Below are positions 42,693-51,307 of a DNA stretch of 64,000 bases, piece after piece. Source of the stretch: Ochrobactrum sp. Marseille-Q0166. GTDB lineage: Bacteria > Pseudomonadota > Alphaproteobacteria > Rhizobiales > Rhizobiaceae. Where the stretch lies: contig NZ_JACJUO010000001.1 in NCBI RefSeq assembly GCF_014397025.1, positions 916,501-980,500 of the forward strand, read 5' to 3'. A program made the position numbers and the translations under genes. Numbering within the stretch: the first letter of the stretch is position 1; every line of letters begins with the position of its first letter. The notes beneath the pieces are model-generated. The model did not search any database and was not told the DNA's origin. It saw only the letters and a list, made by a program, of their open reading frames with translations.

Positions 42693-43636
42693 TGTCTGGG
42701 GCATCAATGTCCGGCGCAAAGATACCATTTGTTGCAGTTGCGGACTGGGGAACAACCCGGTTCCGCCTCTGGACGCTGGATGTTGATGGCAATGTGCTCA
42801 AGGAAAGCCGTGGCGACGACGGGTTGATCTCCGCAAATGAAACGGGTTTTGAGGCGCTGCTCGAACGGCATCTTGTCTGCGTGGGTGCGCCGGATGATCT
42901 GCCGGTGGTCATCTGCGGCATGGCCGGTTCGCGGACCGGCTGGATCGAAGCACCCTATATGAGCCTGCCTGCCGGGCTTGAAGGAGTGGTCGCGGCTGCG
43001 GTTCGGGTGCCTGCAAAACGCCATGTCATCATGCTGCCGGGTGTTGCGCGACGCAGCGAGAATGCGCCAGACGTCATGCGGGGCGAGGAAACCAAGCTGC
43101 TTGGGCTGGTGCATCGCGGCACGCGTGATGCTGTGGTGGTGATGCCCGGCACTCACGCGAAGTGGGTGCATATCGCAGACGGCAAGCTTAACGATTACCG
43201 CTCTTTCATGACGGGTGAATTGTTCGCACTCCTGAAAGACAAGTCGGTTCTCGCCGGTGCACTTGAAGGAGCGGGACCGGTTGACCCGAAGAGTGCTGCC
43301 TTTGCGGCTGGTGTCAAAGCTTCGCTTGAGACACCTGAGCTTATCGCCAATGCGCTCTTTACGGTGCGCGCTGGCTGGCTGGTGCATGACTATAAGCCGA
43401 CGGATCAGCTTGCACGCCTTTCGGGGCTGTTGATTGGGCTGGAAGTTGCCGGTGGCCGCACATTGTTTGGTAAACCAAGCGAGGTTCTCCTGCTTTCCGA
43501 CGGCATGATGGGTGCGCTTTATGCGGCTGCACTTCAGATTGCCGGTGTGACAGTGGTGCGCATCGAAGCCGATGAGCTGGTGCGCGATGGCCTGTTCATG
43601 GCAGCCCGTCATGCATTTGCGGGAGGCGCGCAATGA
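42692..43636 (+). CDS. dgoK: 2-dehydro-3-deoxygalactonokinase
   Basis: A 314-residue DgoK-family kinase that phosphorylates 2-keto-3-deoxy-galactonate at C6. It begins with the phosphate-binding FVAVADWGTTRFRLWTLDVD, continues ICGMAGSRTGWIEAPY, and holds VVMPGTHAKWVHIADGKLND and SFMTGELFALLKDKSVLAGA, all recognisable DgoK blocks. Its ATG overlaps the dehydratase stop (TAATG); a second ATG five codons in (42707, with GGGG ahead) is a possible alternative. The end overlaps dgoA by four bases. Confidence 0.92.
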   Translation: MSGASMSGAKIPFVAVADWGTTRFRLWTLDVDGNVLKESRGDDGLISANETGFEALLERHLVCVGAPDDLPVVICGMAGSRTGWIEAPYMSLPAGLEGVVAAAVRVPAKRHVIMLPGVARRSENAPDVMRGEETKLLGLVHRGTRDAVVVMPGTHAKWVHIADGKLNDYRSFMTGELFALLKDKSVLAGALEGAGPVDPKSAAFAAGVKASLETPELIANALFTVRAGWLVHDYKPTDQLARLSGLLIGLEVAGGRTLFGKPSEVLLLSDGMMGALYAAALQIAGVTVVRIEADELVRDGLFMAARHAFAGGAQ

Positions 43637-44265
43637 GCGAACGTATCGCATGGCCGAAGCTTCGCTATCCGCTGGTGGCAATCCTGCGCGGCATTCGGCC
43701 AGAAGAAACGGAAGCCATTGTATCTGCTCTGATCGAGATGGGTTTTGAGGCGATTGAAATTCCGCTCAATTCGCCTGAGCCGTTTGTCTCCATTGAAAAG
43801 GCTGCGAAACTCGCGCCCGCCAATGTGCTGATTGGTGCCGGGACCGTGCTGTCGGTCGAGAATGTGGACCGACTTCATGATGTTGGCGGCAGGCTTCTCG
43901 TCAGCCCCAATGTCGAGCCGGATGTCATTCGCCGTGCGACCCATTATGGCATGGTGACGATGCCTGGCGTGTTCACGCCGACTGAGGCTTTCAGCGCCAT
44001 TCATACAGGTGCATCGGCGCTCAAGTTTTTCCCGGCGAGTGTGCTGGGGGCTGATGGCATCAAGGCCATTTGTGCGGTCTTGCCAAAGGATATTCCGGTG
44101 GGCGCCGTGGGTGGTGTCTCGGAAACTGATTTTGCGACGTATCGGGCAGCGGGAGTGAGCTGCTTCGGGCTTGGTTCCAGTCTTTACAAGGCTGGTTTGC
44201 CGGTTGCCGATGTGCGTGAACGCGCACGGCGTACGGTTGAGGCATGGGACAGGATCGCGGGCTGA
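43633..44265 (+). CDS. dgoA: 2-dehydro-3-deoxy-6-phosphogalactonate aldolase
   Basis: A 210-residue class I KDPG/KDPGal-aldolase barrel. The Schiff-base lysine is Lys131 in ALKFFPAS and the acid/base Glu is Glu42 (AIEIPLNSP); [32 protein letters not shown] and VGAVGGVSE complete the family signature. It splits 2-keto-3-deoxy-6-phosphogalactonate to pyruvate and glyceraldehyde 3-phosphate, the end of the oxidative galactose route. Coupled to dgoK by ATGA. Confidence 0.93.
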   Translation: MSERIAWPKLRYPLVAILRGIRPEETEAIVSALIEMGFEAIEIPLNSPEPFVSIEKAAKLAPANVLIGAGTVLSVENVDRLHDVGGRLLVSPNVEPDVIRRATHYGMVTMPGVFTPTEAFSAIHTGASALKFFPASVLGADGIKAICAVLPKDIPVGAVGGVSETDFATYRAAGVSCFGLGSSLYKAGLPVADVRERARRTVEAWDRIAG

Positions 44266-44390
44266 GGCTTATTAAGACCTTTGCTGGACGACTTGTCTTT
44301 TGGAGGAATTCCGCAGGGCCTAACGGCGGGGGCGGAAATTTTGGGAGAACGGCAGGCTTAAAGAGCCTGTCCTACGATGGGAGTGAAACA
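44266..44390 (+). promoter_or_regulatory. dgoA-chvE gap with inverted repeats
   Basis: This 125-base gap contains AATTCCGC facing GCGGAAATT across about 17 bases (near 44306-44340) and a CAGGCT/AGCCTG hairpin near 44353-44369, before the GGGAGTG ribosome-binding site of chvE. It may hold a separate chvE promoter and operator, so that the importer can be made apart from the catabolic genes. Confidence 0.4.
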
Positions 44391-45455
44391 ATGGCAGGCA
44401 TAAAATCATTCACACTGGCGGCAGCATTAGCTGCATTTGCCTTTACGGGCTTTGCACAAGCCGAGGACAAGGGCCTCGTCGGCGTAGCAATGCCAACCAA
44501 GTCATCGGCGCGCTGGATTGCCGATGGCGACAATATGGTGAAGGTGCTTCAGGAGCGCGGTTATAAAACCGATCTTCAATATGCGGAAGACGATGTTCCG
44601 AACCAGCTGGCGCAGATCGAAAACATGGTCACCAAGGGCGCCAAGGTTCTGGTTGTGGCATCGATCGACGGCACCACGCTTTCCGATGTTCTGGCCAAAG
44701 CCAATGATGCAGGCATCAAGGTTATTGCCTATGACCGCCTGATCCGCGATACGCCAAATGTGTCCTATTATGCGACTTTCGACAATTTCCAGGTTGGTGT
44801 TTTGCAGGCACAGTCGATTGAAAAGGCTCTTGATCTCAAGAACAAGGAAGGTCCGTTCTATATCGAATTGTTCGGCGGCTCGCCTGACGATAACAACGCC
44901 TATTTCTTCTATAATGGCGCAATGTCCGTTCTTCAGCCTTACATCGACAGCGGCAAGCTTGTTGTAGGCAGCGGCCAGACCGGTATGGACAAGGTAGCGA
45001 CGCTGCGCTGGGATGGGGCAACCGCTCAGGCACGTATGGATTCGATCCTCTCGGCTTTCTATTCCGACAAGAAGCTCGACGCTGTTCTGTCACCATATGA
45101 TGGTATTTCCATAGGCATTCTGTCGTCGCTCAAGGGCGTAGGCTACGGCAGCGGCGATATGCCAATGCCGATCGTTTCCGGGCAGGATGCGGAAGTGCCA
45201 TCGGTCAAGTCGATCCTTGCTGGCGAACAGAATTCGACCATCTTCAAGGATACCCGCGAACTCGCCAAGGTCACCGTTGATATGGTTGACGCTGCGATGA
45301 GCGGAAAAGAGCCGGAAGTGAACGACACCAAGACCTATGATAATGGCGTCAAGGTCGTGCCGTCTTATCTGCTCAAGCCGGTGATCGTCGATAAGTCGAA
45401 CTGGAAGGAAGTTCTGGTCGACAGCGGTTACTACAAAGAAGACCAGATCAAGTAA
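44391..45455 (+). CDS. chvE: ChvE-type periplasmic sugar-binding protein
   Basis: A 354-residue binding protein with the leader [20 protein letters not shown] ending FAQA, then [40 protein letters not shown] and [18 protein letters not shown], which I recognise as ChvE. In Agrobacterium ChvE binds galactose, glucose, arabinose and galacturonate and both feeds GguAB and signals to VirA. Here it sits with galactose-breakdown genes and gguA-gguB, so uptake is the clear role. The start at 44391 is set by GGGAGTG; the frame extends 49 codons upstream. Two hairpin structures follow before gguA. Confidence 0.95.
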   Translation: MAGIKSFTLAAALAAFAFTGFAQAEDKGLVGVAMPTKSSARWIADGDNMVKVLQERGYKTDLQYAEDDVPNQLAQIENMVTKGAKVLVVASIDGTTLSDVLAKANDAGIKVIAYDRLIRDTPNVSYYATFDNFQVGVLQAQSIEKALDLKNKEGPFYIELFGGSPDDNNAYFFYNGAMSVLQPYIDSGKLVVGSGQTGMDKVATLRWDGATAQARMDSILSAFYSDKKLDAVLSPYDGISIGILSSLKGVGYGSGDMPMPIVSGQDAEVPSVKSILAGEQNSTIFKDTRELAKVTVDMVDAAMSGKEPEVNDTKTYDNGVKVVPSYLLKPVIVDKSNWKEVLVDSGYYKEDQIK

Positions 45456-45464
45456 ATTTTGTAG

Positions 45465-45544
45465 CCGGACGCGCTTTTGAATGCGCATCCCGAAAAGTGT
45501 AAAACGGTTTTCGGAATAAGATGCGCTTATGAATGCGCGTCCGG
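45465..45544 (-). repeat. Dispersed intergenic repeat, copy E
   Basis: Bounded by a perfect 10-bp terminal inverted repeat, CCGGACGCGC (45465-45474) and GCGCGTCCGG (45535-45544). Inside, read on the minus strand, GCGCATCTTATTCCGAAAAC then CGTTTTACACTTTTCGGGAT then GCGC closely match the core of copy B. It starts nine bases after the chvE stop. Confidence 0.75.
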
Positions 45545-45573
45545 CGAGCCTGCCTTAATGCCATCCCCACGCT

Positions 45574-45593
45574 GCCCAGTCCCCGGACTGGGC
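45574..45593 (+). promoter_or_regulatory. Second intercistronic hairpin after chvE
   Basis: GCCCAGTCC (45574-45582) and GGACTGGGC (45585-45593) form a self-complementary 9-bp arm pair with a minimal loop. No T-run follows. With repeat copy E it makes two stable structures between chvE and gguA. Confidence 0.6.
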
Positions 45594-45679
45594 TAGGCTG
45601 AAAGATTGACAGCGTTGTCTATTTGAGCGGCGCTGCAGTGAAAAACTGGGGCATAGCAGGTTTGTTATGGGAGCGAGCG

Positions 45680-47269
45680 ATGAATGTAGCCAATCCTGTC
45701 ACGCAAGGAACAGGCAGCGAAGGACCACATAGCGTGGTTCAGCCGCTGCTTGAAATGCGCGGCATCAGCAAATCCTTCGGTGTCGTGAAGGCGCTGAGCG
45801 ACGTCAATTTCACGGTGATGCCCGGAGAAATTCACGCATTTGTCGGCGAAAATGGTGCAGGCAAATCCACGCTGATGAAAGTTCTGTCGGGTGTTTATCC
45901 GTCCGGCAGTTATGACGGTTCGATCTTCTTCGACGGGGAGGAGCGGCATTTTCGCGACATCAACGATTCCGAAGCGCTCGGGATCGTCATCATTCATCAG
46001 GAACTGGCGTTGGTGCCTTTGATGTCGATTGCCGAGAACATTTTTCTCGTTAATCCGCCCGGCTCTTACGGTGTGATTGATCGCAGCGAGGTTTATCAGC
46101 GGACAAAGGTTCTGCTCAAGAAAGTTGGCCTCACGGAATCGCCCGATACGCTGGTGACAGATATTGGCGTGGGCAAACAGCAGCTCGTCGAAATCGCCAA
46201 AGCGCTTTCGAAGCGGGTGCGCCTGCTCATTCTTGACGAACCAACGGCAAGTCTGAATGAAACCGACAGTGCGGCGCTTTTGGCGCTGCTCAAAGAATTC
46301 CGTGCGCAGGGCATTACCTCCATCCTGATCTCGCATAAGCTCAATGAAATTCGCGAAGTGGCTGACAAGATCACCGTGCTGCGCGATGGACGCGCGGTTG
46401 CGACGCTGGATTGCCATGAGGGCGAGGTCGAAGAAGACGACATCATCCGCAAAATGGTCGATCGCGATCTCGAAAGCCGCTATCCAAAGCGCGATCCGAA
46501 GATCGGTGAAGTGATTTTCGAAGTCGAGAACTGGTCCGTTTATCATCCGCTGCACCCGGAGCGACACTCAGTTAAAAACGTGTCGTTCGATGTGAAAGCT
46601 GGCGAAATCGTTGGTATTGCCGGCCTTATGGGTGCTGGTCGTACCGAATTCGCCATGAGCCTGTTCGGGCGTTCCTGGGGTACGAATATTTCCGGCGATG
46701 TGCGTATGCATGGCAAGCCGGTGGATATTTCCAATGTCGCCCGCGCCATCAAATCCGGGCTCGCCTATGTGACCGAGGACCGCAAAAAGCTGGGTCTTGT
46801 TCTTGGCGAGAATATCTCGCGCAACATATCACTTGCCCATTTGCGCGGCGTCAGCCCGAAGGGTGTGATCGACAGTATTCGTGAAATGAAGGTCGCGAAC
46901 GACTATCGCTCTCAGATGAGCATTCGTTGCCACAATGTCTATCAGGAAACCGGAACGCTTTCAGGTGGCAATCAGCAGAAAGTGGTTCTGTCGAAATGGC
47001 TGTTCACCGGACCGGATGTGCTCATTCTGGATGAGCCGACGCGCGGTATCGATGTGGGTGCGAAATACGACATTTATACAATCATCAATTCACTGGCTGA
47101 CAGCGGCAAGGGCGTTGTCGTCATTTCATCCGAAATGCCCGAGCTGATCGGGATCTGCGACCGCATAGTCGTCATGCATGAGGGAGCTTTCGTCGGCGAA
47201 GTGTCAGGCGAAGAAGCGACGCAGGAAAACATAATGCGTGCCATCATGCGGAACAAGGGAAAACAATAA
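45680..47269 (+). CDS. gguA: Sugar ABC ATPase GguA
   Basis: A 529-residue double ATPase. The first domain has Walker [35 protein letters not shown] and [15 protein letters not shown]; the second has the degenerate GLMGAGRTE loop, [16 protein letters not shown] and [20 protein letters not shown]. It drives sugar import with GguB and ChvE. I start at MNVANP (45680) where GGGAGCGAG precedes; the frame extends 19 codons upstream. The stop overlaps the gguB start (TAATG). Confidence 0.93.
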   Translation: MNVANPVTQGTGSEGPHSVVQPLLEMRGISKSFGVVKALSDVNFTVMPGEIHAFVGENGAGKSTLMKVLSGVYPSGSYDGSIFFDGEERHFRDINDSEALGIVIIHQELALVPLMSIAENIFLVNPPGSYGVIDRSEVYQRTKVLLKKVGLTESPDTLVTDIGVGKQQLVEIAKALSKRVRLLILDEPTASLNETDSAALLALLKEFRAQGITSILISHKLNEIREVADKITVLRDGRAVATLDCHEGEVEEDDIIRKMVDRDLESRYPKRDPKIGEVIFEVENWSVYHPLHPERHSVKNVSFDVKAGEIVGIAGLMGAGRTEFAMSLFGRSWGTNISGDVRMHGKPVDISNVARAIKSGLAYVTEDRKKLGLVLGENISRNISLAHLRGVSPKGVIDSIREMKVANDYRSQMSIRCHNVYQETGTLSGGNQQKVVLSKWLFTGPDVLILDEPTRGIDVGAKYDIYTIINSLADSGKGVVVISSEMPELIGICDRIVVMHEGAFVGEVSGEEATQENIMRAIMRNKGKQ

Positions 47270-48465
47270 TGAGCGAGAACGTAATTCAGAGCGGTCAGAA
47301 AGCGCCAAGCGGTATCGGGCGTTATCTCAAAAACAATCTGCGTGAATCAGGAATGTTGCTTTCGCTCATCGCGATCATGATCTTCTTTCAGATCATGACG
47401 GGTGGCGTGCTGATGAAGCCGCTGAACCTCACGAACCTCGTGTTGCAAAACAGTTATATCGTCATTATGGCGCTTGGAATGCTGCTGATTATTGTCACCG
47501 GGCACATTGATTTGTCGGTCGGATCGGTTTGCGGTTTCATCGGCGCGCTGGCTGCTGTGATGATGGTCAGATGGGGAATTCCGTTTCCGATTGCCGCTAT
47601 TCTGTGCCTGATTGCAGGGGGTATTATTGGTGCGATGCAGGGTTTCTGGGTCGCATATTTCAATATCCCTTCCTTCATCGTCACCCTTGCCGGAATGCTG
47701 GTCTTCAAGGGCCTCATGCTGGCGGTGCTCGGCGGGCAGTCGGTGGGGCCATTCCCGCCGGTATTTCAGAAGCTCTCGTCAGGCTTTATCCCTGAGTTCA
47801 TTGGTGCGACAGGCGGCATCTATATGACGTCGCTGATCCTTGGCGTTATTCTTGCAGGCTTCATCGTCTGGCAGAATACGCGCTCACGTGCGCGTCACAT
47901 TGCGCATGAGGTGGAAACAGAACCGTTTGGTCTTTTCGTTATCAAAAACATCCTGCTTTTTGCCGGTATTGCTTATCTTGCGCTGTTGATTGCATCGCAT
48001 CGCGGTATGCCTAATGTGCTGATTATCATGGCTGTTCTGATCGCAGCCTATGCTTTCCTGACCAATCGGACCGTTATCGGTCGCCAGATTTATGCTGTCG
48101 GCGGCAACCGCCATGCAGCGAAGCTTTCGGGTGTTAAAACCGAGCGGCTGACCTTCCTCGCATTCGTCAATATGGGTGTGCTGGCAGCCCTTGCCGGTCT
48201 GGTTTTTGCAGCACGTCTTAACACGGCGACACCAAAGGCCGGCCTTGGTTTTGAGCTTGATGTGATTGCCGCCTGTTTCATCGGTGGCGCATCGGCCTAT
48301 GGCGGCGTGGGACGTGTAACGGGTGCAGTTATAGGTGCGCTCATCATGGGCGTGATGAATAACGGCATGTCGATTCTCGGTATCGGTATCGACTATCAGC
48401 AGGTCATTAAAGGGATCGTTCTTCTGGGCGCGGTCTGCATCGACGTCTATAACCAGCGCCGCTAA
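47269..48465 (+). CDS. gguB: Sugar ABC permease GguB
   Basis: A 398-residue inner-membrane permease with about ten hydrophobic helices. YIVIMALGMLLIIVTGHIDL followed by SVGSVCGFIGALAAVMM is the sugar-permease core block, and VGGNRHAAKLSGVKTERLTF lies in the second half. Like other GguB/XylH proteins it is longer than RbsC, with an inserted hydrophilic loop around residues 205-225 (ARHIAHEVETEPFG). It forms the channel of the ChvE-GguA-GguB importer and ends the operon; strong hairpins follow. Confidence 0.93.
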   Translation: MSENVIQSGQKAPSGIGRYLKNNLRESGMLLSLIAIMIFFQIMTGGVLMKPLNLTNLVLQNSYIVIMALGMLLIIVTGHIDLSVGSVCGFIGALAAVMMVRWGIPFPIAAILCLIAGGIIGAMQGFWVAYFNIPSFIVTLAGMLVFKGLMLAVLGGQSVGPFPPVFQKLSSGFIPEFIGATGGIYMTSLILGVILAGFIVWQNTRSRARHIAHEVETEPFGLFVIKNILLFAGIAYLALLIASHRGMPNVLIIMAVLIAAYAFLTNRTVIGRQIYAVGGNRHAAKLSGVKTERLTFLAFVNMGVLAALAGLVFAARLNTATPKAGLGFELDVIAACFIGGASAYGGVGRVTGAVIGALIMGVMNNGMSILGIGIDYQQVIKGIVLLGAVCIDVYNQRR

Positions 48466-48559
48466 ATGGGCACCTTGCCACGAAAAAGCCTTGTTCTGAA
48501 CATCGGTTTGCCATGACATTCACATTTTGAACATCGCTTTTTACGATGAAATGCTCACA

Positions 48560-48581
48560 AAAAGCGCGTTTTCGCGCTTTT
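48560..48581. terminator. Bidirectional terminator hairpin 1
   Basis: AAAAGCGCG (48560-48568) and CGCGCTTTT (48573-48581) form a 9-bp stem with a TTTT loop between convergent gguB and dat. The minus strand reads CGCGCTTTTTG, the plus strand CGCGCTTTTGC, so it may serve both directions. Confidence 0.65.
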
Positions 48582-48616
48582 GCTCCGCCCTTTTGGGAGA
48601 GGGAGGCGGGGGCGGG

Positions 48617-48643
48617 TCGGGCCGGAACTCTGTTCCGGCCCGA
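48617..48643. terminator. Terminator or hairpin 2 at the gguB/dat convergence
   Basis: TCGGGCCGGAAC (48617-48628) and GTTCCGGCCCGA (48632-48643) form a perfect 12-bp stem with a three-base loop, then TCTGTTTTC on the plus strand. It starts just beyond the dat stop on the minus strand. Confidence 0.7.
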
Positions 48644-48650
48644 TCTGTTT

Positions 48651-49526
48651 TCAAATCGCTGTGCGGCGTGCGTGATCGAGATAAATCTCGCGCAGCTTGA
48701 GAGCGACAGGACCGGGCTTGCCGCCACCAATAGGCTTGTCGTCGATAAACGAAATCGGCGTTACGAAAGTGCCCGCACTTGTCATGAAAGCTTCCTTCGC
48801 AGAATAGGCCTCGTCAATCGTGAAAGGGCGTTCTTCGAGTTTCATCCCGGTCTCGGCAATGAGCTGCAACAGCGAAAGGCGCGTGCAGCCCGGCAGGACG
48901 GCATTGCTGTTGGCACGGGTGACGATAACATCATCCTGCGTGACGATGTAGCCGGTGGAGGATGCACCTTCGGTTACAAATCCGTCCTCGATCATCCAGG
49001 CTTCATCGCAACCGGCATTCTTGGCGATTTCCTTGGCGAGAGCCTGTGGCAAAAGACAGACGGTCTTGATGTCGCGGCGTTTCCAGCGCAGATCATCAAG
49101 TGACAGCACGCGAATGCCTGATGCGACTTCTGGCCGGTTGGCAAGGGCTTTGACCTGCGTAAACAAAACCACCGATGGCTTGAGGCCTTTGGCGACAAAA
49201 TCACGGTCGCGACCATCGCCGCGTGTCACTTGCAAATAGACCAGTCCCTCTGTCAGATTGTTGCGACGGATCAGTTCGCGCTCGATTTCGATGATTTCCT
49301 CTTCGCTCATGGGCATCGGAATACCGATTTCGCCCGTCGAGCGACGCAGGCGCTTCATATGTGGCTCACTATCGATCAGCTTGCCGTCAAGCACGGCGGT
49401 TACTTCATAAATTCCGTCACCAAAGAGAAAACCACGATCAAAGATCGAGATTTTTGCATCACGTGCGCTCACATATTCGCCATTCACGTAAACGATGCGG
49501 TCTTCAAGTTCTGCTGAAACGGCCAT
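48651..49526 (-). CDS. dat: D-amino-acid aminotransferase
   Basis: A 291-residue fold-type IV PLP enzyme. The N-terminal block is ISIFDRGFLFGDGIYEVTAV, the PLP lysine is Lys154 in RRDIKTVCLLPQALAKEIAK, and the phosphate-binding region is FVTEGASSTGYIVT, with LPGCTRLSLLQL beyond. It matches D-alanine transaminase (DAAT) more than the branched-chain enzyme, but the two are hard to separate by eye. It transfers the amino group of D-amino acids to 2-keto acids in the cytosol. The gene is alone on the minus strand, between terminators. Confidence 0.82.
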   Translation of the reverse strand: MAVSAELEDRIVYVNGEYVSARDAKISIFDRGFLFGDGIYEVTAVLDGKLIDSEPHMKRLRRSTGEIGIPMPMSEEEIIEIERELIRRNNLTEGLVYLQVTRGDGRDRDFVAKGLKPSVVLFTQVKALANRPEVASGIRVLSLDDLRWKRRDIKTVCLLPQALAKEIAKNAGCDEAWMIEDGFVTEGASSTGYIVTQDDVIVTRANSNAVLPGCTRLSLLQLIAETGMKLEERPFTIDEAYSAKEAFMTSAGTFVTPISFIDDKPIGGGKPGPVALKLREIYLDHARRTAI

Positions 49527-49565
49527 TGTGGGAAGTCCTGAAAAAAGCGCATAACCAAAGCGCTA

Positions 49566-49595
49566 AAAAGAAAAAGCTGCGAAGAACATCGCAGC
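49566..49595 (-). terminator. Terminator of the histidine-linked ABC importer operon
   Basis: GCTGCGA (49576-49582) and TCGCAGC (49589-49595) form a 7-bp stem; on the minus strand it is followed by TTTTTCTTTTT. It lies 41 bases after the ATPase stop and marks the end of the long minus-strand run of genes that starts at hutI. Confidence 0.88.
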
Positions 49596-49636
49596 CTTTT
49601 ATTAAGATACCATCTAATAAGAGGGAACAATATTTT

Positions 49637-50440
49637 TCAGGCAGCCTGCTTTGCGGCGGTGATTGCTTCGCTGCGGATTTCTTCGGTGAGTTTCAGGCGC
49701 AGTTCCGAAAATTCCGGGCTGGCCTTGACCTGATAAGAGCGCGGATGCGCGATATCGACCGGGGTGATCGATTTGATCTTGCCGGGACGGGCCGTCATCG
49801 TGACCACGCGGGTGGCCATGAAGATGGCTTCTTCAATATCATGGGTGACGAAGATCACAGTCTTCTGCTCACGTTCCCAGATGCCGAGCAGCAGTTCCTG
49901 CATCAGGCCGCGGGTCTGATTGTCGAGTGCACCGAACGGTTCGTCGAGCAGCAGGATCTTTGGATCGTTGGCAAGCGCACGAGCAATTGCCGTGCGCTGC
50001 TGCATCCCGCCCGAAAGCTGCTTCGGCCAGTGGTTTTCAAACCCGCGCAGGCCAACCTTGTCGATATAACTGTCAACGATTTCGCGCGCCTGATTTTCCG
50101 GCATGCCTTTTTCGCGCAGACCGAAACCGACATTCTGCCGGACGGTCAGCCATGGAAACAGGGTGTAGGACTGGAAAACCATGCCGCGATCGGCACCCGG
50201 TCCCTTGACCGGTTGGCCTTCCAGTGTGACTGTGCCGGTGCTTGGCTTGTCGAGACCGGCAATGATACGCAGAAGTGTGGACTTGCCGCAGCCGGAAGGG
50301 CCGAGAATGGTGACGAAATCATTTTTGGGAATGATCAAATCCGTCGGCTGCAAGGCAAGTGTCGGCTGGCCACCGTGCACACCCGGAAAGGTGCGGCTTA
50401 CGCCTTGAACGACGAGTTCCTGTTCGGTTGTCGTGACCAT
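49637..50440 (-). CDS. NitT/TauT-type ABC ATPase
   Basis: A 267-residue ATPase of the TauB/SsuB/NrtD branch: Walker [35 protein letters not shown], signature [17 protein letters not shown], Walker [13 protein letters not shown] and [16 protein letters not shown]. It energises the permease encoded upstream. The ATG at 50440 has GGAGG and overlaps the permease stop (TAATG). The system lies downstream of the hut genes with a HutC-like site before its first gene, so histidine, urocanate or a related compound is a plausible cargo. Confidence 0.88.
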   Translation of the reverse strand: MVTTTEQELVVQGVSRTFPGVHGGQPTLALQPTDLIIPKNDFVTILGPSGCGKSTLLRIIAGLDKPSTGTVTLEGQPVKGPGADRGMVFQSYTLFPWLTVRQNVGFGLREKGMPENQAREIVDSYIDKVGLRGFENHWPKQLSGGMQQRTAIARALANDPKILLLDEPFGALDNQTRGLMQELLLGIWEREQKTVIFVTHDIEEAIFMATRVVTMTARPGKIKSITPVDIAHPRSYQVKASPEFSELRLKLTEEIRSEAITAAKQAA

Positions 50441-51213
50441 TACGCAAACCTCCACGCAAAGAGCCAGCGGTTGATGTATTTGAAGGCAAGATCAGAAATC
50501 AGGCCGATAACACCGATGACGATAATACCAAAAATGATTTGTCCGGTGGCCATCAGCGCCTGCGAGTTGATGATCATGTAACCGATGCCTGATGATGCAC
50601 CGATCAGTTCTGCGACGATTACGTAGGTCCAGGCCCAGCCCAGCACGAGACGCAGTGTTTCGGCAATATCAGGGGCGCTTGAAGGTACGAGCACACGGCG
50701 AATAACACCACGGTCCTTTGCGCCCAACGTATAGGCTGCCTCAACCAGATCGCGGCGTGTGCCGGAAACAATGACGGCGATCATCAGAATGAGCTGAAAG
50801 ACTGCGCCAATAAAAATGACGAGCAGCTTCTGCGTTTCGCCAATGCCTGACCATAGAATGAGAAGCGGTACGAAAGCGGATGCGGGCAAATAACGGGCGA
50901 AGGAAACGAAAGGTTCGAGCAGCGCTTCGATGGGTTTATAGGCGCCCATGGCAATACCAAGCGGAATCGCAACAATGCTGGCCATGATGAAGCCACCAAG
51001 CACGCGCCAGACAGTCATGCCGATGTCGGACATGAAACCCTGATTGACGATGAGGTCATATCCATCGTGAACCATCGTGATCGGATCGGCGAGAAAGGTG
51101 GGGGAGACAAACCCTCCGAGCGTCGCAACGCCCCAGAAAGCGAAGAAAAACACGAAAAACAGAATTCCGAGAAAAATCCGGGCGCCGTTTCCGATTGGTT
51201 GCATAGGCTGCAT
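50440..51213 (-). CDS. NitT/TauT-type ABC permease
   Basis: A 257-residue permease with about six hydrophobic helices. The coupling loop is EAAYTLGAKDRGVIRRVLVP followed by SSAPDIAETLRLVLGWAWTY, typical of TauC/SsuC proteins, and SSGIGYMIINSQALMATGQI comes after it. It is the membrane part of the three-gene importer. A second in-frame ATG lies three codons in. A hairpin lies between this gene and the binding-protein gene upstream. Confidence 0.87.
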   Translation of the reverse strand: MQPMQPIGNGARIFLGILFFVFFFAFWGVATLGGFVSPTFLADPITMVHDGYDLIVNQGFMSDIGMTVWRVLGGFIMASIVAIPLGIAMGAYKPIEALLEPFVSFARYLPASAFVPLLILWSGIGETQKLLVIFIGAVFQLILMIAVIVSGTRRDLVEAAYTLGAKDRGVIRRVLVPSSAPDIAETLRLVLGWAWTYVIVAELIGASSGIGYMIINSQALMATGQIIFGIIVIGVIGLISDLAFKYINRWLFAWRFA

Positions 51214-51271
51214 AAACGTATCCGTTAAGTCCGAGCGTGCCCCTCAGGAAGGGACGGAAATCAAACAGACC

Positions 51272-51287
51272 CGGACATTGCTGTCCG
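51272..51287 (-). promoter_or_regulatory. Intercistronic hairpin after the binding-protein gene
   Basis: CGGACA (51272-51277) and TGTCCG (51282-51287) form a perfect 6-bp stem with a TTGC loop in the 94-base gap between the binding protein and the permease. Confidence 0.5.
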
Positions 51288-51307
51288 AGCCTGCATTGCG
51301 ATGTGAC

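Noticed and set aside
41067-42755. A 562-codon open frame antisense to the sugar-acid dehydratase
   Set aside because: Its translation has no family features and the sense strand has clear Fe-S ligands; it is a by-product of codon bias in a GC-rich gene.
45665-46567. A 300-codon open frame antisense to gguA
   Set aside because: It lies fully inside a well-supported ATPase gene, with no ribosome site.
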